Notes under the pieces: model-generated
The model's database searches: none
Told to the model about the DNA's origin: nothing
The model's input: only the letters and a program-made list of their open reading frames with translations
NCBI RefSeq assembly: GCF_900312815.1
Contig: NZ_OMPE01000008.1
Coordinates: 186,001-250,000, forward strand
Source of the DNA: Aquimarina sp. AU474
GTDB lineage: Bacteria; Bacteroidota; Bacteroidia; Flavobacteriales; Flavobacteriaceae
Reading direction: 5' to 3'
Length of the DNA: 64,000 nucleotides
Made by a program: the position numbers and the translations under genes
Shown here: in pieces, positions 42,012 through 49,841 of the stretch
How the letters are laid out: each line of letters starts with the position of its first letter
Numbering within the stretch: position 1 is the stretch's first letter

Positions 42012-44194
42012 TCCATGATTACAAAATTTGACCTTCTGTTTTTGCGATATTCATTTTCTTCACAATCTTGCCCGTCTAAACAATCATTTACTGGTCTTGT
42101 TTCTCCAAACCCGACATAAGATAAAATTCTATTTCTAGAAATATTCTTGCTTACTAAGTAATTATAAATTGATTCGGCTCTTTTTTGAGATAAATCAAGA
42201 TTATAATCATGATTACCACGACTATCAGAATGCGTTTCAATTTTGATAACCATATCGGGGTATTCCTTAGTCATTAAATCTACAATTTTACTTAATTCAG
42301 ATTCGGCCCTAGAGGTAATATCCCATTTATCAAAATCAAAATAAATCTCATTTAGATTAATAAGATCATTAATGGTTCTATCTAAAGTGATATTAGATTG
42401 TAATGCAGTTTCAGGAGGAGTAGAGGTCTGTACAATATCTCCTGGGCTTATTCCTCCACTTTCTGTATTATTAGATTTACGCGTTTTATCATAATCCCCT
42501 GGTTGTACTTGTGCTAAACTATGTTCTAGTTTTTTCTTAGGAATTGCTACCAAACTACTAGCATTAGGGCAGTTTAATTCACTAATATCTATAGCTAACT
42601 TAAACTGATAAAAATCAGGTAAATCACATTTATTAATATGGTTATATCCCTTAGAGTATTTTACCGTTTCATTTAAAGAGCCATTAAATTCTGCAGAAAC
42701 AGGTTGATCAACAACCAAAATATCGTCGATAGTAGATATAGATTCACAACTTGTATCTACTTTAACACTGTAACTAATCTCAAAAGGTTCACTATTTATT
42801 TTTACCATTTTATTTGGTACACTTAGACTTAAGGTTCTAGTCTGCTTATCAAATTTGGCTTTGATTTTCTTAGAAGGTAATACAAGTGATTTTTCTGAGA
42901 AAATTACATTTTTTGGTAATACATCCTTTATAATAGTATTTTTTGCATCATCGTTACCATCATTATAGACAGTTAGGTGGTATGTGATTTCTTGTTTCGG
43001 AGATAAAATATCGTCTGGATGAACAAATTTGTTATTAGCGTATTTTGATCTTTTAATAATATGAATCGCAGGCTCGTAAATATCAACACTAAACGCTACT
43101 GCCATTACAGAGTATCCATCATTATCTGTTGATAATCTAAATTTAGCTTCAGTTTGATTGTTTCCTATAATGCTATTTCTAATATTTTTGATGTCAAATA
43201 AATCTGCGTCATACCCTAAAGTATTTTGACTAGCAGGAACTCTTGTTTTAACATTTCTACCGTTTTCGGTAATATTGGCGTTAAAAAAGTTATTCATAGG
43301 GTTGGTGCCATCTGCCAAACTTTTATATCTATTTGTTTCGTTCGACATTACTTGGAAACGATCACCTCTAATTCCTTTATCTCCTTCATAAGCTATCACT
43401 CCAATCTTACCATGTACGGCTCCATTGGGTATAGTTTGAAAATTGTCAAATGAAAAAGCTACAGGTTTTGCTTTAGAATCAATGTTTACAAAGCCATCGT
43501 ACACATAAAATCGTTTTCTTGGTTTTGTTTGATCTTCGTAGATGACAACCATAGTCCATCCACCGGCAAGACCATTACCTAAGGCTTGATCATCGTTTAT
43601 AGCGGTAGTTGTAGCAGGGATGTTTGCTAGAGTGTAGGTACCAATAGGATTCTTTAAAGCTAATACTTCTTGAGTAATATCTTTAAAACATGAATATTGT
43701 TTAAACAAAGCATCATCATCATTATAATAATCATGAATTACTTGTGCGTCGGTAATCGTAGAATATGATTCTTGACCAGGATATTTTATTTGTACTGTGG
43801 TAATGTCTTGTTTTCTATTCTCATCAGCATAAGAAGCTGTCCAATATAACCCAACATGTTTTATAGTACTACACTCTGATTCAATGGCCAAATCGGCACT
43901 ACTAGAATTAAAAGTAGTATCATCGTTGTCAATATCAATAAACCCCATTTTGAACTGATTATTCAGCCCTCCATCGTTATAACTTTTATTAGGATCAAAT
44001 ACTCCAGACCCATCATCATTACTAACTTTTCCCAGAATTGTATTAGATACAAACTTGAAATCCCCTTTAAAAGTAAACTCAGTGCGTTTCTTAAGGGGTA
44101 CTTCTACTTGACCAAAGGCTATTGTAGAACAAAAGCCAAATAGTATAATAAGTAGGTTTATATCCTGAAATCGTAATAGACTTCTTTTCTTCAT
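42008..44194 (-). CDS. Large OmpA-family surface protein with DUF11-like domain
   Basis: A 728-residue exported protein. The ATG at 44194 (MKKRSLLRFQDINL) was chosen because it directly precedes a signal peptide ending in IAFGQ; in-frame ATGs at 44257 and 44278 would add an unlikely charged extension. A large adhesin-like region (about 30-375) is followed by a DUF11-type repeat (about 380-500, with EITYHLTVYNDGNDDAKN) and a C-terminal OmpA domain (about 615-728, ETHSDSRGNHDYN, RKNRRSNFVI). It probably links the outer surface to peptidoglycan. It overlaps pdxH tail to tail. Confidence 0.82.
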   Translation of the reverse strand: MKKRSLLRFQDINLLIILFGFCSTIAFGQVEVPLKKRTEFTFKGDFKFVSNTILGKVSNDDGSGVFDPNKSYNDGGLNNQFKMGFIDIDNDDTTFNSSSADLAIESECSTIKHVGLYWTASYADENRKQDITTVQIKYPGQESYSTITDAQVIHDYYNDDDALFKQYSCFKDITQEVLALKNPIGTYTLANIPATTTAINDDQALGNGLAGGWTMVVIYEDQTKPRKRFYVYDGFVNIDSKAKPVAFSFDNFQTIPNGAVHGKIGVIAYEGDKGIRGDRFQVMSNETNRYKSLADGTNPMNNFFNANITENGRNVKTRVPASQNTLGYDADLFDIKNIRNSIIGNNQTEAKFRLSTDNDGYSVMAVAFSVDIYEPAIHIIKRSKYANNKFVHPDDILSPKQEITYHLTVYNDGNDDAKNTIIKDVLPKNVIFSEKSLVLPSKKIKAKFDKQTRTLSLSVPNKMVKINSEPFEISYSVKVDTSCESISTIDDILVVDQPVSAEFNGSLNETVKYSKGYNHINKCDLPDFYQFKLAIDISELNCPNASSLVAIPKKKLEHSLAQVQPGDYDKTRKSNNTESGGISPGDIVQTSTPPETALQSNITLDRTINDLINLNEIYFDFDKWDITSRAESELSKIVDLMTKEYPDMVIKIETHSDSRGNHDYNLDLSQKRAESIYNYLVSKNISRNRILSYVGFGETRPVNDCLDGQDCEENEYRKNRRSNFVIMD

Positions 44195-44597
44195 AATCTC
44201 TTTTTCCACTTCTTTTGTTTTTTTTACCCTAGTAATATTATGATAATTTGTGCTCATAATGTTTTGGGGGGAAAACACTCTGATTTAAGGGAAAACCGTA
44301 TGTAAATTTAGATTTTAACATTTGATTTTATACGAAAAAAAACAGGTTTTCGACGTAAATACATTTTTTATCGATTAAATCCATAACTATATCATGTTCA
44401 TTTTCATTGTTTTAGCTGGTTGTTCATTTTGGCTAGTGACTTATAGTTACCCTAAATAATATGCTACAAAAAAGAAACAAGATTTGATTCGTATTTTAAG
44501 AAAAGAATATTTTTATAAGTAATATTGAAAATTATTAATCCTAATCACTAAACTTGTATTGTAATAACTCTTTTTTACTAATTATATTTTAGAAAGC
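44195..44597. other. 403-bp divergent intergenic region
   Basis: It separates the minus-strand OmpA gene from sixA. A TTG (44559-44561) with TATATTTT (44583-44590, 21-bp spacer) is a weak candidate for a sixA promoter, although it would leave almost no leader. A TAAATTTA (44303-44310) is a weak box for the opposite strand. A 21-codon hydrophobic ORF (44394-44459) has no support. A run of six G occurs at 44265-44270. No RNA gene was recognised. Confidence 0.4.
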
Positions 44598-45083
44598 ATG
44601 AAAAATTTATACCTAATGAGACATGCAAAATCCTCTTGGGAATTTGATTTGCCAGACGATAAACGCCCCCTTAATGCTAGAGGACTTAGAGATGCTGAAT
44701 TAGTGGGAGAATACCTAAAAACACTAGATATTCCTATAGATACGGTACTTTGTAGCCCAGCAGAAAGAGCTTACCAAACTGCAAAAATTGTATTAGGGTA
44801 TTTGGATCTCCCTCATAATGTATTTGGTTTAGAACCAGATCTTTATGATTTTGGTGGTAGTCAGGTTATCGAAGTTATTAAAAATTGTAATGATGAAGTT
44901 GATACTTTAATGATATTTGGACATAATCATGCATTTACATCAATAGTTAACCTTTATGGAAACGAAAGTATCGATAACTTGCCGACTGCGGGTTGTGTAG
45001 GAATAGAATTTGATGTCGATAGCTGGAAAAACATTACTGTAGGAAAAAACTTATTAAAAATCGTCCCTAAATCGTTGCGATAA
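44598..45083 (+). CDS. sixA: SixA-type histidine phosphatase
   Basis: A 161-residue member of the histidine phosphatase (phosphoglycerate mutase-like) superfamily, the SixA branch. The phospho-acceptor is H9 in LMRHAKSS and the second active-site His is H109 in FGHNHAF. SixA removes phosphate from His-phosphorylated signalling domains in E. coli; the substrate here is unknown. Its last base overlaps the start of ppk1 (TAATG), so it is part of the polyphosphate operon and may act on phospho-histidine chemistry there. Confidence 0.88.
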   Translation: MKNLYLMRHAKSSWEFDLPDDKRPLNARGLRDAELVGEYLKTLDIPIDTVLCSPAERAYQTAKIVLGYLDLPHNVFGLEPDLYDFGGSQVIEVIKNCNDEVDTLMIFGHNHAFTSIVNLYGNESIDNLPTAGCVGIEFDVDSWKNITVGKNLLKIVPKSLR

Positions 45084-47188
45084 TGTCTGAAAAGAATACA
45101 AACCAGTATATTAATAGAGAACTAAGTTGGTTACAATTTAATGCAAGAGTATTGCAGGAAGCGGCAGATGATACTGTTCCGTTGTTGGAAAGATTACGAT
45201 TTATAGGTATTTTTTCGAACAATCTTGACGAATTTTTTAAGGTAAGATATGCTACTATAAAAAGAATAGATTTAGCCGGTAAAGATGGTAAAAACGTACT
45301 TAAGGGAACCACGGCAAGTGATATGCTCGAAAAGATAACTAAGATTGTAATCAAACAACAATCTGAAAGTCTAAAAACGATTGATACAATAAAAGAAAAA
45401 CTTGAATCTCATAATATTTTTGTAATAGATGAAAATCAAGTAAGTGAAGATCAAGATACGTTTATTCGTAATTATTTTGTGAACAAGGTTAGTCCAGGTT
45501 TGGTAACATATATACTTAATGACCTTGACGAATTTCCACATTTAAAGGATAGCGTAGCCTATTTGGCGGTAAAATTAGTGTTGAACGAAAAAATACCCAA
45601 AGAAGGGCGGATTTCAAAAATTTTACATCAAACAACCAAGGAAAAGATATATGCACTAATCGAAATTCCTAAAAATACAGAGAGATTCGTTGTGCTTCCA
45701 GAAAAAGATGGTAAACAATATATTATCATTTTGGATGATCTTATTCGCTATTGTATGCATATTAACTTTAGTATTTTTGATTATGCAAGTGCATCCGCTC
45801 ATATGATTAAAATCACTAGAGACGCTCAATTAGATTTTGATAATGATTTGAGTAAAAGCTTTATTCAAAAAATTTCGAGCAGTGTTCGATCTAGAAGAGA
45901 TGGTGAACCCGTTCGATTTGTATATGATGAAACCATTGAGAAGGACACTTTGGATTTCTTAATGGAAAAAATGGGAGTACACAATACAGATAGTATTATC
46001 CCAGGAGGGCGATACCATAATCGCAGAGATTATATGAATTTCCCAGATTTAGGTATTTCAGATTTAGTATACCAATCGATTCAACCACTTACTATTGCGG
46101 GATTAAGTTTACAAGGTAGTTTGTTAGATAAAATTGCCAAGAAGGATTATCTTCAATATACACCGTATCATACCTTTTCATATACGGTGAAATTTTTGAG
46201 AGAATCTGCAATTGACCCTAAGGTTAAGAGTATTAAAATCACCATATATAGGTTGGCTAATATTTCCCATATTGCTAGTTCACTTATTAATGCTGCCAAA
46301 AACGGAAAAAAAGTACTCGTGCAAATAGAGTTGCAAGCACGTTTTGATGAGGCTGCTAATATTCGTTATGCCGAGCAAATGCAGAGAGAAGGCGTAAATC
46401 TAATTTTTGGAGTTACTGGATTAAAAGTACACTGTAAAGCTTGCGTTATCGAAAGAGAAGAAAAAGGTAAGTTAAAACGATACGGTTTTATAAGTACGGG
46501 GAATTTTAATGAGTCTACAGCAAAAATTTATACAGATTATACTTTATTTACAACTAATGAGGCAATCCTAAAAGAAACGAATAGGGTATTCAAATTTTTC
46601 GAGATTAATTATAAAATTAATCGTTACAAGCATCTTTTAGTTTCACCACATTATACCCGATCTTCTCTTGTAAAACTTATTGATACTGAAATAAATAATA
46701 GTAAAAATGGTCTGCCAGCGCGAATTAAATTGAAACTTAATAGTCTAAGTGATTATGATATGATAGACAAGCTTTACGAAGCAAGTAGAGCTGGAGTAAA
46801 AATTGATTTGATTATTCGTGGTATATGTTGTTTGGTTCCTGGTATTGCAGGTATGAGCGAAAATATTAGGGCGATTAGCGTAGTAGATAAGTTTCTTGAA
46901 CATCCAAGGCTTTATATATTCGAAAATGCGGGAGACCCAGATGTTTATATTTCTTCCGCAGACTGGATGACTCGAAATTTGGATAGAAGAGTAGAAATCT
47001 CTTGTCCTATCTATGATAAGGACATAAAATTAGAGCTTATGGAAACTTTTGATATTTGTTGGAACGACAATGTGAAGGGTAGACTACTTTCTAAAGATCA
47101 AGATAATGCGTACATTCGAAACGATAATCCTAAAGTAAGATCGCAAATCGCGACCTATGATTATTATTTACAAAAACTAGGAAATTAA
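45083..47188 (+). CDS. ppk1: Polyphosphate kinase 1
   Basis: PPK1 makes inorganic polyphosphate from ATP through a phospho-histidine intermediate. The 701 residues match the family. The N domain starts with NRELSWLQFNARVLQEA. The catalytic histidines are H450 (LKVHCKACVIE, equivalent to E. coli H435) and H607 (EHPRLYIFENAG, equivalent to H592). It is translationally coupled to sixA by a 1-bp overlap and is followed 5 bp later by ppx. Confidence 0.97.
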   Translation: MSEKNTNQYINRELSWLQFNARVLQEAADDTVPLLERLRFIGIFSNNLDEFFKVRYATIKRIDLAGKDGKNVLKGTTASDMLEKITKIVIKQQSESLKTIDTIKEKLESHNIFVIDENQVSEDQDTFIRNYFVNKVSPGLVTYILNDLDEFPHLKDSVAYLAVKLVLNEKIPKEGRISKILHQTTKEKIYALIEIPKNTERFVVLPEKDGKQYIIILDDLIRYCMHINFSIFDYASASAHMIKITRDAQLDFDNDLSKSFIQKISSSVRSRRDGEPVRFVYDETIEKDTLDFLMEKMGVHNTDSIIPGGRYHNRRDYMNFPDLGISDLVYQSIQPLTIAGLSLQGSLLDKIAKKDYLQYTPYHTFSYTVKFLRESAIDPKVKSIKITIYRLANISHIASSLINAAKNGKKVLVQIELQARFDEAANIRYAEQMQREGVNLIFGVTGLKVHCKACVIEREEKGKLKRYGFISTGNFNESTAKIYTDYTLFTTNEAILKETNRVFKFFEINYKINRYKHLLVSPHYTRSSLVKLIDTEINNSKNGLPARIKLKLNSLSDYDMIDKLYEASRAGVKIDLIIRGICCLVPGIAGMSENIRAISVVDKFLEHPRLYIFENAGDPDVYISSADWMTRNLDRRVEISCPIYDKDIKLELMETFDICWNDNVKGRLLSKDQDNAYIRNDNPKVRSQIATYDYYLQKLGN

Positions 47189-47193
47189 TTATT

Positions 47194-48093
47194 TTGCTAA
47201 CAATAGAAAAATACGGAGCAATAGATATTGGTTCTAATGCTGTAAGATTACTAATTAGTAGTGTCCATGAAGAGGAAGGAAAAACTACTAGATTTAAAAA
47301 AACAAGTTTGGTACGAGTACCGATACGTTTGGGAGCAGATGTTTTTAAGGATAAAAGAGTTTCTGATGAAAATATCACTCGTATGATAGATGCGATGCAA
47401 GCGTATCAACTCTTGATGAAAACTCATAAGGTGATTCGCTATAAGGCATGCGCAACTTCTGCGATGCGAGAAGCCGAAAATGGAAAAGAAGTAGTACAAC
47501 TCATCAAAGAAAAAACCGGGATACAAATCGATATTATTGATGGTACAGCTGAAGCTGCTATTATCGCTATGACTGATCTTAACCAATTAATTAATAGGGA
47601 TGCAACTTATTTATACGTAGATGTAGGTGGTGGAAGTACAGAGTTTACTTTGTTTCATAATGGTAAGAGTATTGTTTCTAAATCTTTTAAGTTAGGTACG
47701 GTTAGATTACTTAATAATTTGGTTACCGAAGATGCATGGAGTGATGTAGAATACTGGATAAAACAAAGTACAAAAAATTACCCAAGAATATCACTTATCG
47801 GATCTGGTGGAAATATTAATAACATTTTTAAAAATAGTGGTAAAAGTACAGGTAAGTCATTATCATTCTTATACCTGAGTTCATATTATCAATTGCTTAA
47901 TTCATTAACCTACGAAGAAAGAATTTGGGAGCTTAATTTAAATCAAGATAGGGCAGATGTAATACTACCGGCAACACGCATTTATCTTTCGGCTATGAAA
48001 TGGAGTGGAGCAAAAGATATATACGTTCCCAAAATTGGATTATCAGACGGAATCATTAAATCGTTGTACAATGATAAACTTAATAATAATTAG
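47194..48093 (+). CDS. ppx: Exopolyphosphatase / Ppx-GppA phosphatase
   Basis: This ASKHA-fold phosphatase of 299 residues (the short form, without the C-terminal HD region of E. coli Ppx) hydrolyses polyphosphate ends or pppGpp. Phosphate loops AIDIGSNAVRLL and YVDVGGGSTEF are present, as is a catalytic-Glu-type AMREAENG block. The family N-terminus begins at a TTG codon at 47194 with no nearby ATG, so TTG is the likely start. With ppk1 it forms a synthesis and degradation pair. Confidence 0.92.
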   Translation: MLTIEKYGAIDIGSNAVRLLISSVHEEEGKTTRFKKTSLVRVPIRLGADVFKDKRVSDENITRMIDAMQAYQLLMKTHKVIRYKACATSAMREAENGKEVVQLIKEKTGIQIDIIDGTAEAAIIAMTDLNQLINRDATYLYVDVGGGSTEFTLFHNGKSIVSKSFKLGTVRLLNNLVTEDAWSDVEYWIKQSTKNYPRISLIGSGGNINNIFKNSGKSTGKSLSFLYLSSYYQLLNSLTYEERIWELNLNQDRADVILPATRIYLSAMKWSGAKDIYVPKIGLSDGIIKSLYNDKLNNN

Positions 48094-48097
48094 TATT

Positions 48098-48140
48098 ATA
48101 TCATTAATTTAGGTTCTTTTATCGATTTTATTAATGATAT
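48098..48140. repeat. 11-bp inverted repeat after ppx
   Basis: ATATCATTAAT (48098-48108) and ATTAATGATAT (48130-48140) are perfect inverted arms around a 21-bp spacer, followed by TTTG. It may be an AT-only hairpin ending the sixA-ppk1-ppx transcript or an operator for the next gene. Confidence 0.35.
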
Positions 48141-48213
48141 TTTGCGTTATAAAATCCTGAATTATCAAAAAAAACGTTTTTTTTGTATTAAATTATCACC
48201 AAAATCCCATGTT

Positions 48214-48774
48214 ATGAACAAAACTTTACTTTTTACTTTGACTATCCTTTTAGCATTTACTTTTGGAGCTATAGCTCAGGATAATTCTTATGGTATACGA
48301 TTAGGAGCCAATTTAAGTTCGATTAGTTCTGACGATATACCGGCTAACTTAGAAGATAGTCGTTTTGGAATTGTTGTTGGTTTTTTGGCAGAATACCCAA
48401 TCACAGAAAAAGTAAGTGTTCAACCAGAATTTCAATACTCTTCTCAAGGTAACGATGATGAGACACTACGGGTTGATTATTTGCAATTACCAATATTATT
48501 GAAATATAATTTTTCGAATACATTTAATGTACATATTGGCCCGCAAGTAGGCCTAAAAATATGGGAGTGGGAAGATAACGCCGGAATTGATGCGAATTTT
48601 AATACATTTGATTTTACTGCTTTAGCAGGTGTTGGAGTAAACATTACCGAAAGCTTTTTTGCTGATTTACGCTATGGTTTTGGATTATCTAATATTATTG
48701 ATGATGAAGGTATCCCTGGAGGGGCCGAAGGAAATAATAGAAATATTCAATTATCGTTTGGATATAGACTCTAA
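48214..48774 (+). CDS. PorT/OMP_b-brl family outer membrane barrel
   Basis: A 186-residue protein. The ATG at 48214 directly precedes a signal peptide (MNKTLLFTLTILLAF ending AIAQ); a TTG-initiated extension from 48142 would spoil it. The mature part has alternating strands typical of a small eight-stranded barrel (GIRLGANLSS, VSVQPEFQYSSQG, FADLRYGFGLSNI, NIQLSFGYRL). Such porin-family proteins are common and rarely have known cargo. It converges with the Crp/Fnr gene. Confidence 0.8.
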   Translation: MNKTLLFTLTILLAFTFGAIAQDNSYGIRLGANLSSISSDDIPANLEDSRFGIVVGFLAEYPITEKVSVQPEFQYSSQGNDDETLRVDYLQLPILLKYNFSNTFNVHIGPQVGLKIWEWEDNAGIDANFNTFDFTALAGVGVNITESFFADLRYGFGLSNIIDDEGIPGGAEGNNRNIQLSFGYRL

Positions 48775-48827
48775 TATTTATCACCACCATATCCAATAAG
48801 TTTTAGAAATAAAAGCCATTTTGAGGT

Positions 48828-49484
48828 TTACCAAAACTTGTATAAATCGAAATAGTTCTTTTTTAAAATAATAGTATTGTTATTATTACATTCTATCAAA
48901 AACTTACGTTTAAATTCATTGATAATTTTATTGGTAATTACTCTCGATGCTCTAATGTATGCCGATAATTCGTCTTGAGTAAATGGAAAAAAAATACAGA
49001 TAGACTTATCCGGAAATTTGTGCACCTCAAATTTGTCTTTAAATTCCTCAATGGTCTGCACAAGTCTTTGTTCTACAAATCTATTTTGTAATATGCGTAT
49101 TCTTTTTTCTAGCATAGAATATTCCTTTCCAATCATGGAACAGATTTCTTTATGTAAAATGGTGTGTTTTTCAATAACTGATCTTACCACAGAAAATTCA
49201 AATTCGTATACCATAGTTTTCAAGTAAATCGACTCATAGTTATACTTAAAACTAGACTCACAAAATATTCGATTTGTTCCAAAATGCTCGTTCTTAGCCA
49301 AAATAGTAATAATGATTTCTTCCCCTAATTCGTTTAAGTAACTCATCTTTACTACACCACTTTTGATAAGATATATTCTTTTGGGGTTTATTTCATGAGC
49401 GTACCTGATTACTTCATTTTTATGGTACTCATTACATTCATACAATCCATCTTGAATTAAAAGATCGAATAATTTAATAGCCAT
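48828..49484 (-). CDS. Crp/Fnr-type transcriptional regulator
   Basis: The 218-residue protein has a cyclic-nucleotide-binding-like beta-roll (about 20-115, with IYLIKSGVVKMSYLNELGEEIIITILAKNE-type strands, e.g. KSGVVKMSY), a long dimerisation helix and a C-terminal winged helix (about 150-205, FTQDELSAYIRASRVITNK). No Fe-S cysteine cluster is evident, so it is not a classic oxygen-sensing Fnr. The gene is divergent from the adenylation/reductase fusion across a 357-bp gap, which makes it the natural candidate regulator of that cluster. Confidence 0.85.
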   Translation of the reverse strand: MAIKLFDLLIQDGLYECNEYHKNEVIRYAHEINPKRIYLIKSGVVKMSYLNELGEEIIITILAKNEHFGTNRIFCESSFKYNYESIYLKTMVYEFEFSVVRSVIEKHTILHKEICSMIGKEYSMLEKRIRILQNRFVEQRLVQTIEEFKDKFEVHKFPDKSICIFFPFTQDELSAYIRASRVITNKIINEFKRKFLIECNNNNTIILKKNYFDLYKFW

Positions 49485-49727
49485 AAGAGTAAATGGTTTG
49501 ACATTAATACTGATGACTGACTACTAAAGTTTGTTAAATAATTATGGTATTAACATATAATTAAGTGTTTTATTATCATTTTCACATCAATTTTTTGAGT
49601 GAAGCGCATAATTTTTTCAAATTATTAATTAAAATTAAAATATTTCGGTGTTAGAATGTTTACAACACTTTTTTTGAGGTAACGATAATTTCGAGAGGAA
49701 TATTAAATCTTAAAACCTCTTAAACTT

Positions 49728-49829
49728 ATGAAACACAAAAGTTCTAAATTTCGGGATAAATCATCTGTTTCCCTTCCTTCGTACATAACCATTTCAAATC
49801 GGATTATTTTCAAATCAGATTGTTGGTAG
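49728..49829 (+). CDS. Possible 33-codon peptide or upstream ORF
   Basis: An ATG-started ORF of 33 codons follows a candidate promoter and ends 12 bp before the start of the 1014-residue fusion gene. The peptide is basic and Ser/Lys-rich, starting MKHKSSKFRDK and ending FKSDCW. It has no signal peptide. It could be a translated upstream ORF that controls the next gene, a small peptide substrate, or chance. A direct repeat with a 16-bp period crosses its last third and shifts frame between copies, which argues against strict coding constraint. Confidence 0.3.
   Translation: MKHKSSKFRDKSSVSLPSYITISNRIIFKSDCW
49792..49821 (+). repeat. Tandem 14-bp repeat TTTCAAATCRGATT
   Basis: TTTCAAATCGGATT (49792-49805) and TTTCAAATCAGATT (49808-49821) differ at one base and lie 16 bp apart, just before the fusion gene. 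They may be tandem regulator sites or a small duplication. Confidence 0.5.
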
Positions 49830-49841
49830 TTTTTATTTATT

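Larger units (their letters stand above)
49485..49841. promoter_or_regulatory. 357-bp divergent control region of the adenylation/reductase cluster
   Basis: Between the Crp/Fnr gene and the fusion gene. It contains TAATTTCG (49686-49693), the same one-mismatch -7 box as at 29989, giving a transcript start near 49699. It also contains a 33-codon ORF (49728-49829) and a tandem 14-bp repeat with a 16-bp period (49792-49821). The first 200 bp are AT-rich, with no feature recognised. Confidence 0.45.

Noticed and set aside
44195-44278. N-terminal extension of the OmpA gene to ATGs at 44257 or 44278
   Set aside because: The extension would put a charged 21-28-residue tail before a typical signal peptide; the ATG at 44194 fits export.
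44394-44459. 21-codon hydrophobic ORF with a lipobox-like LAGC
   Set aside because: Too short, no promoter or conserved context; the composition is what AT-rich intergenic DNA gives by chance.
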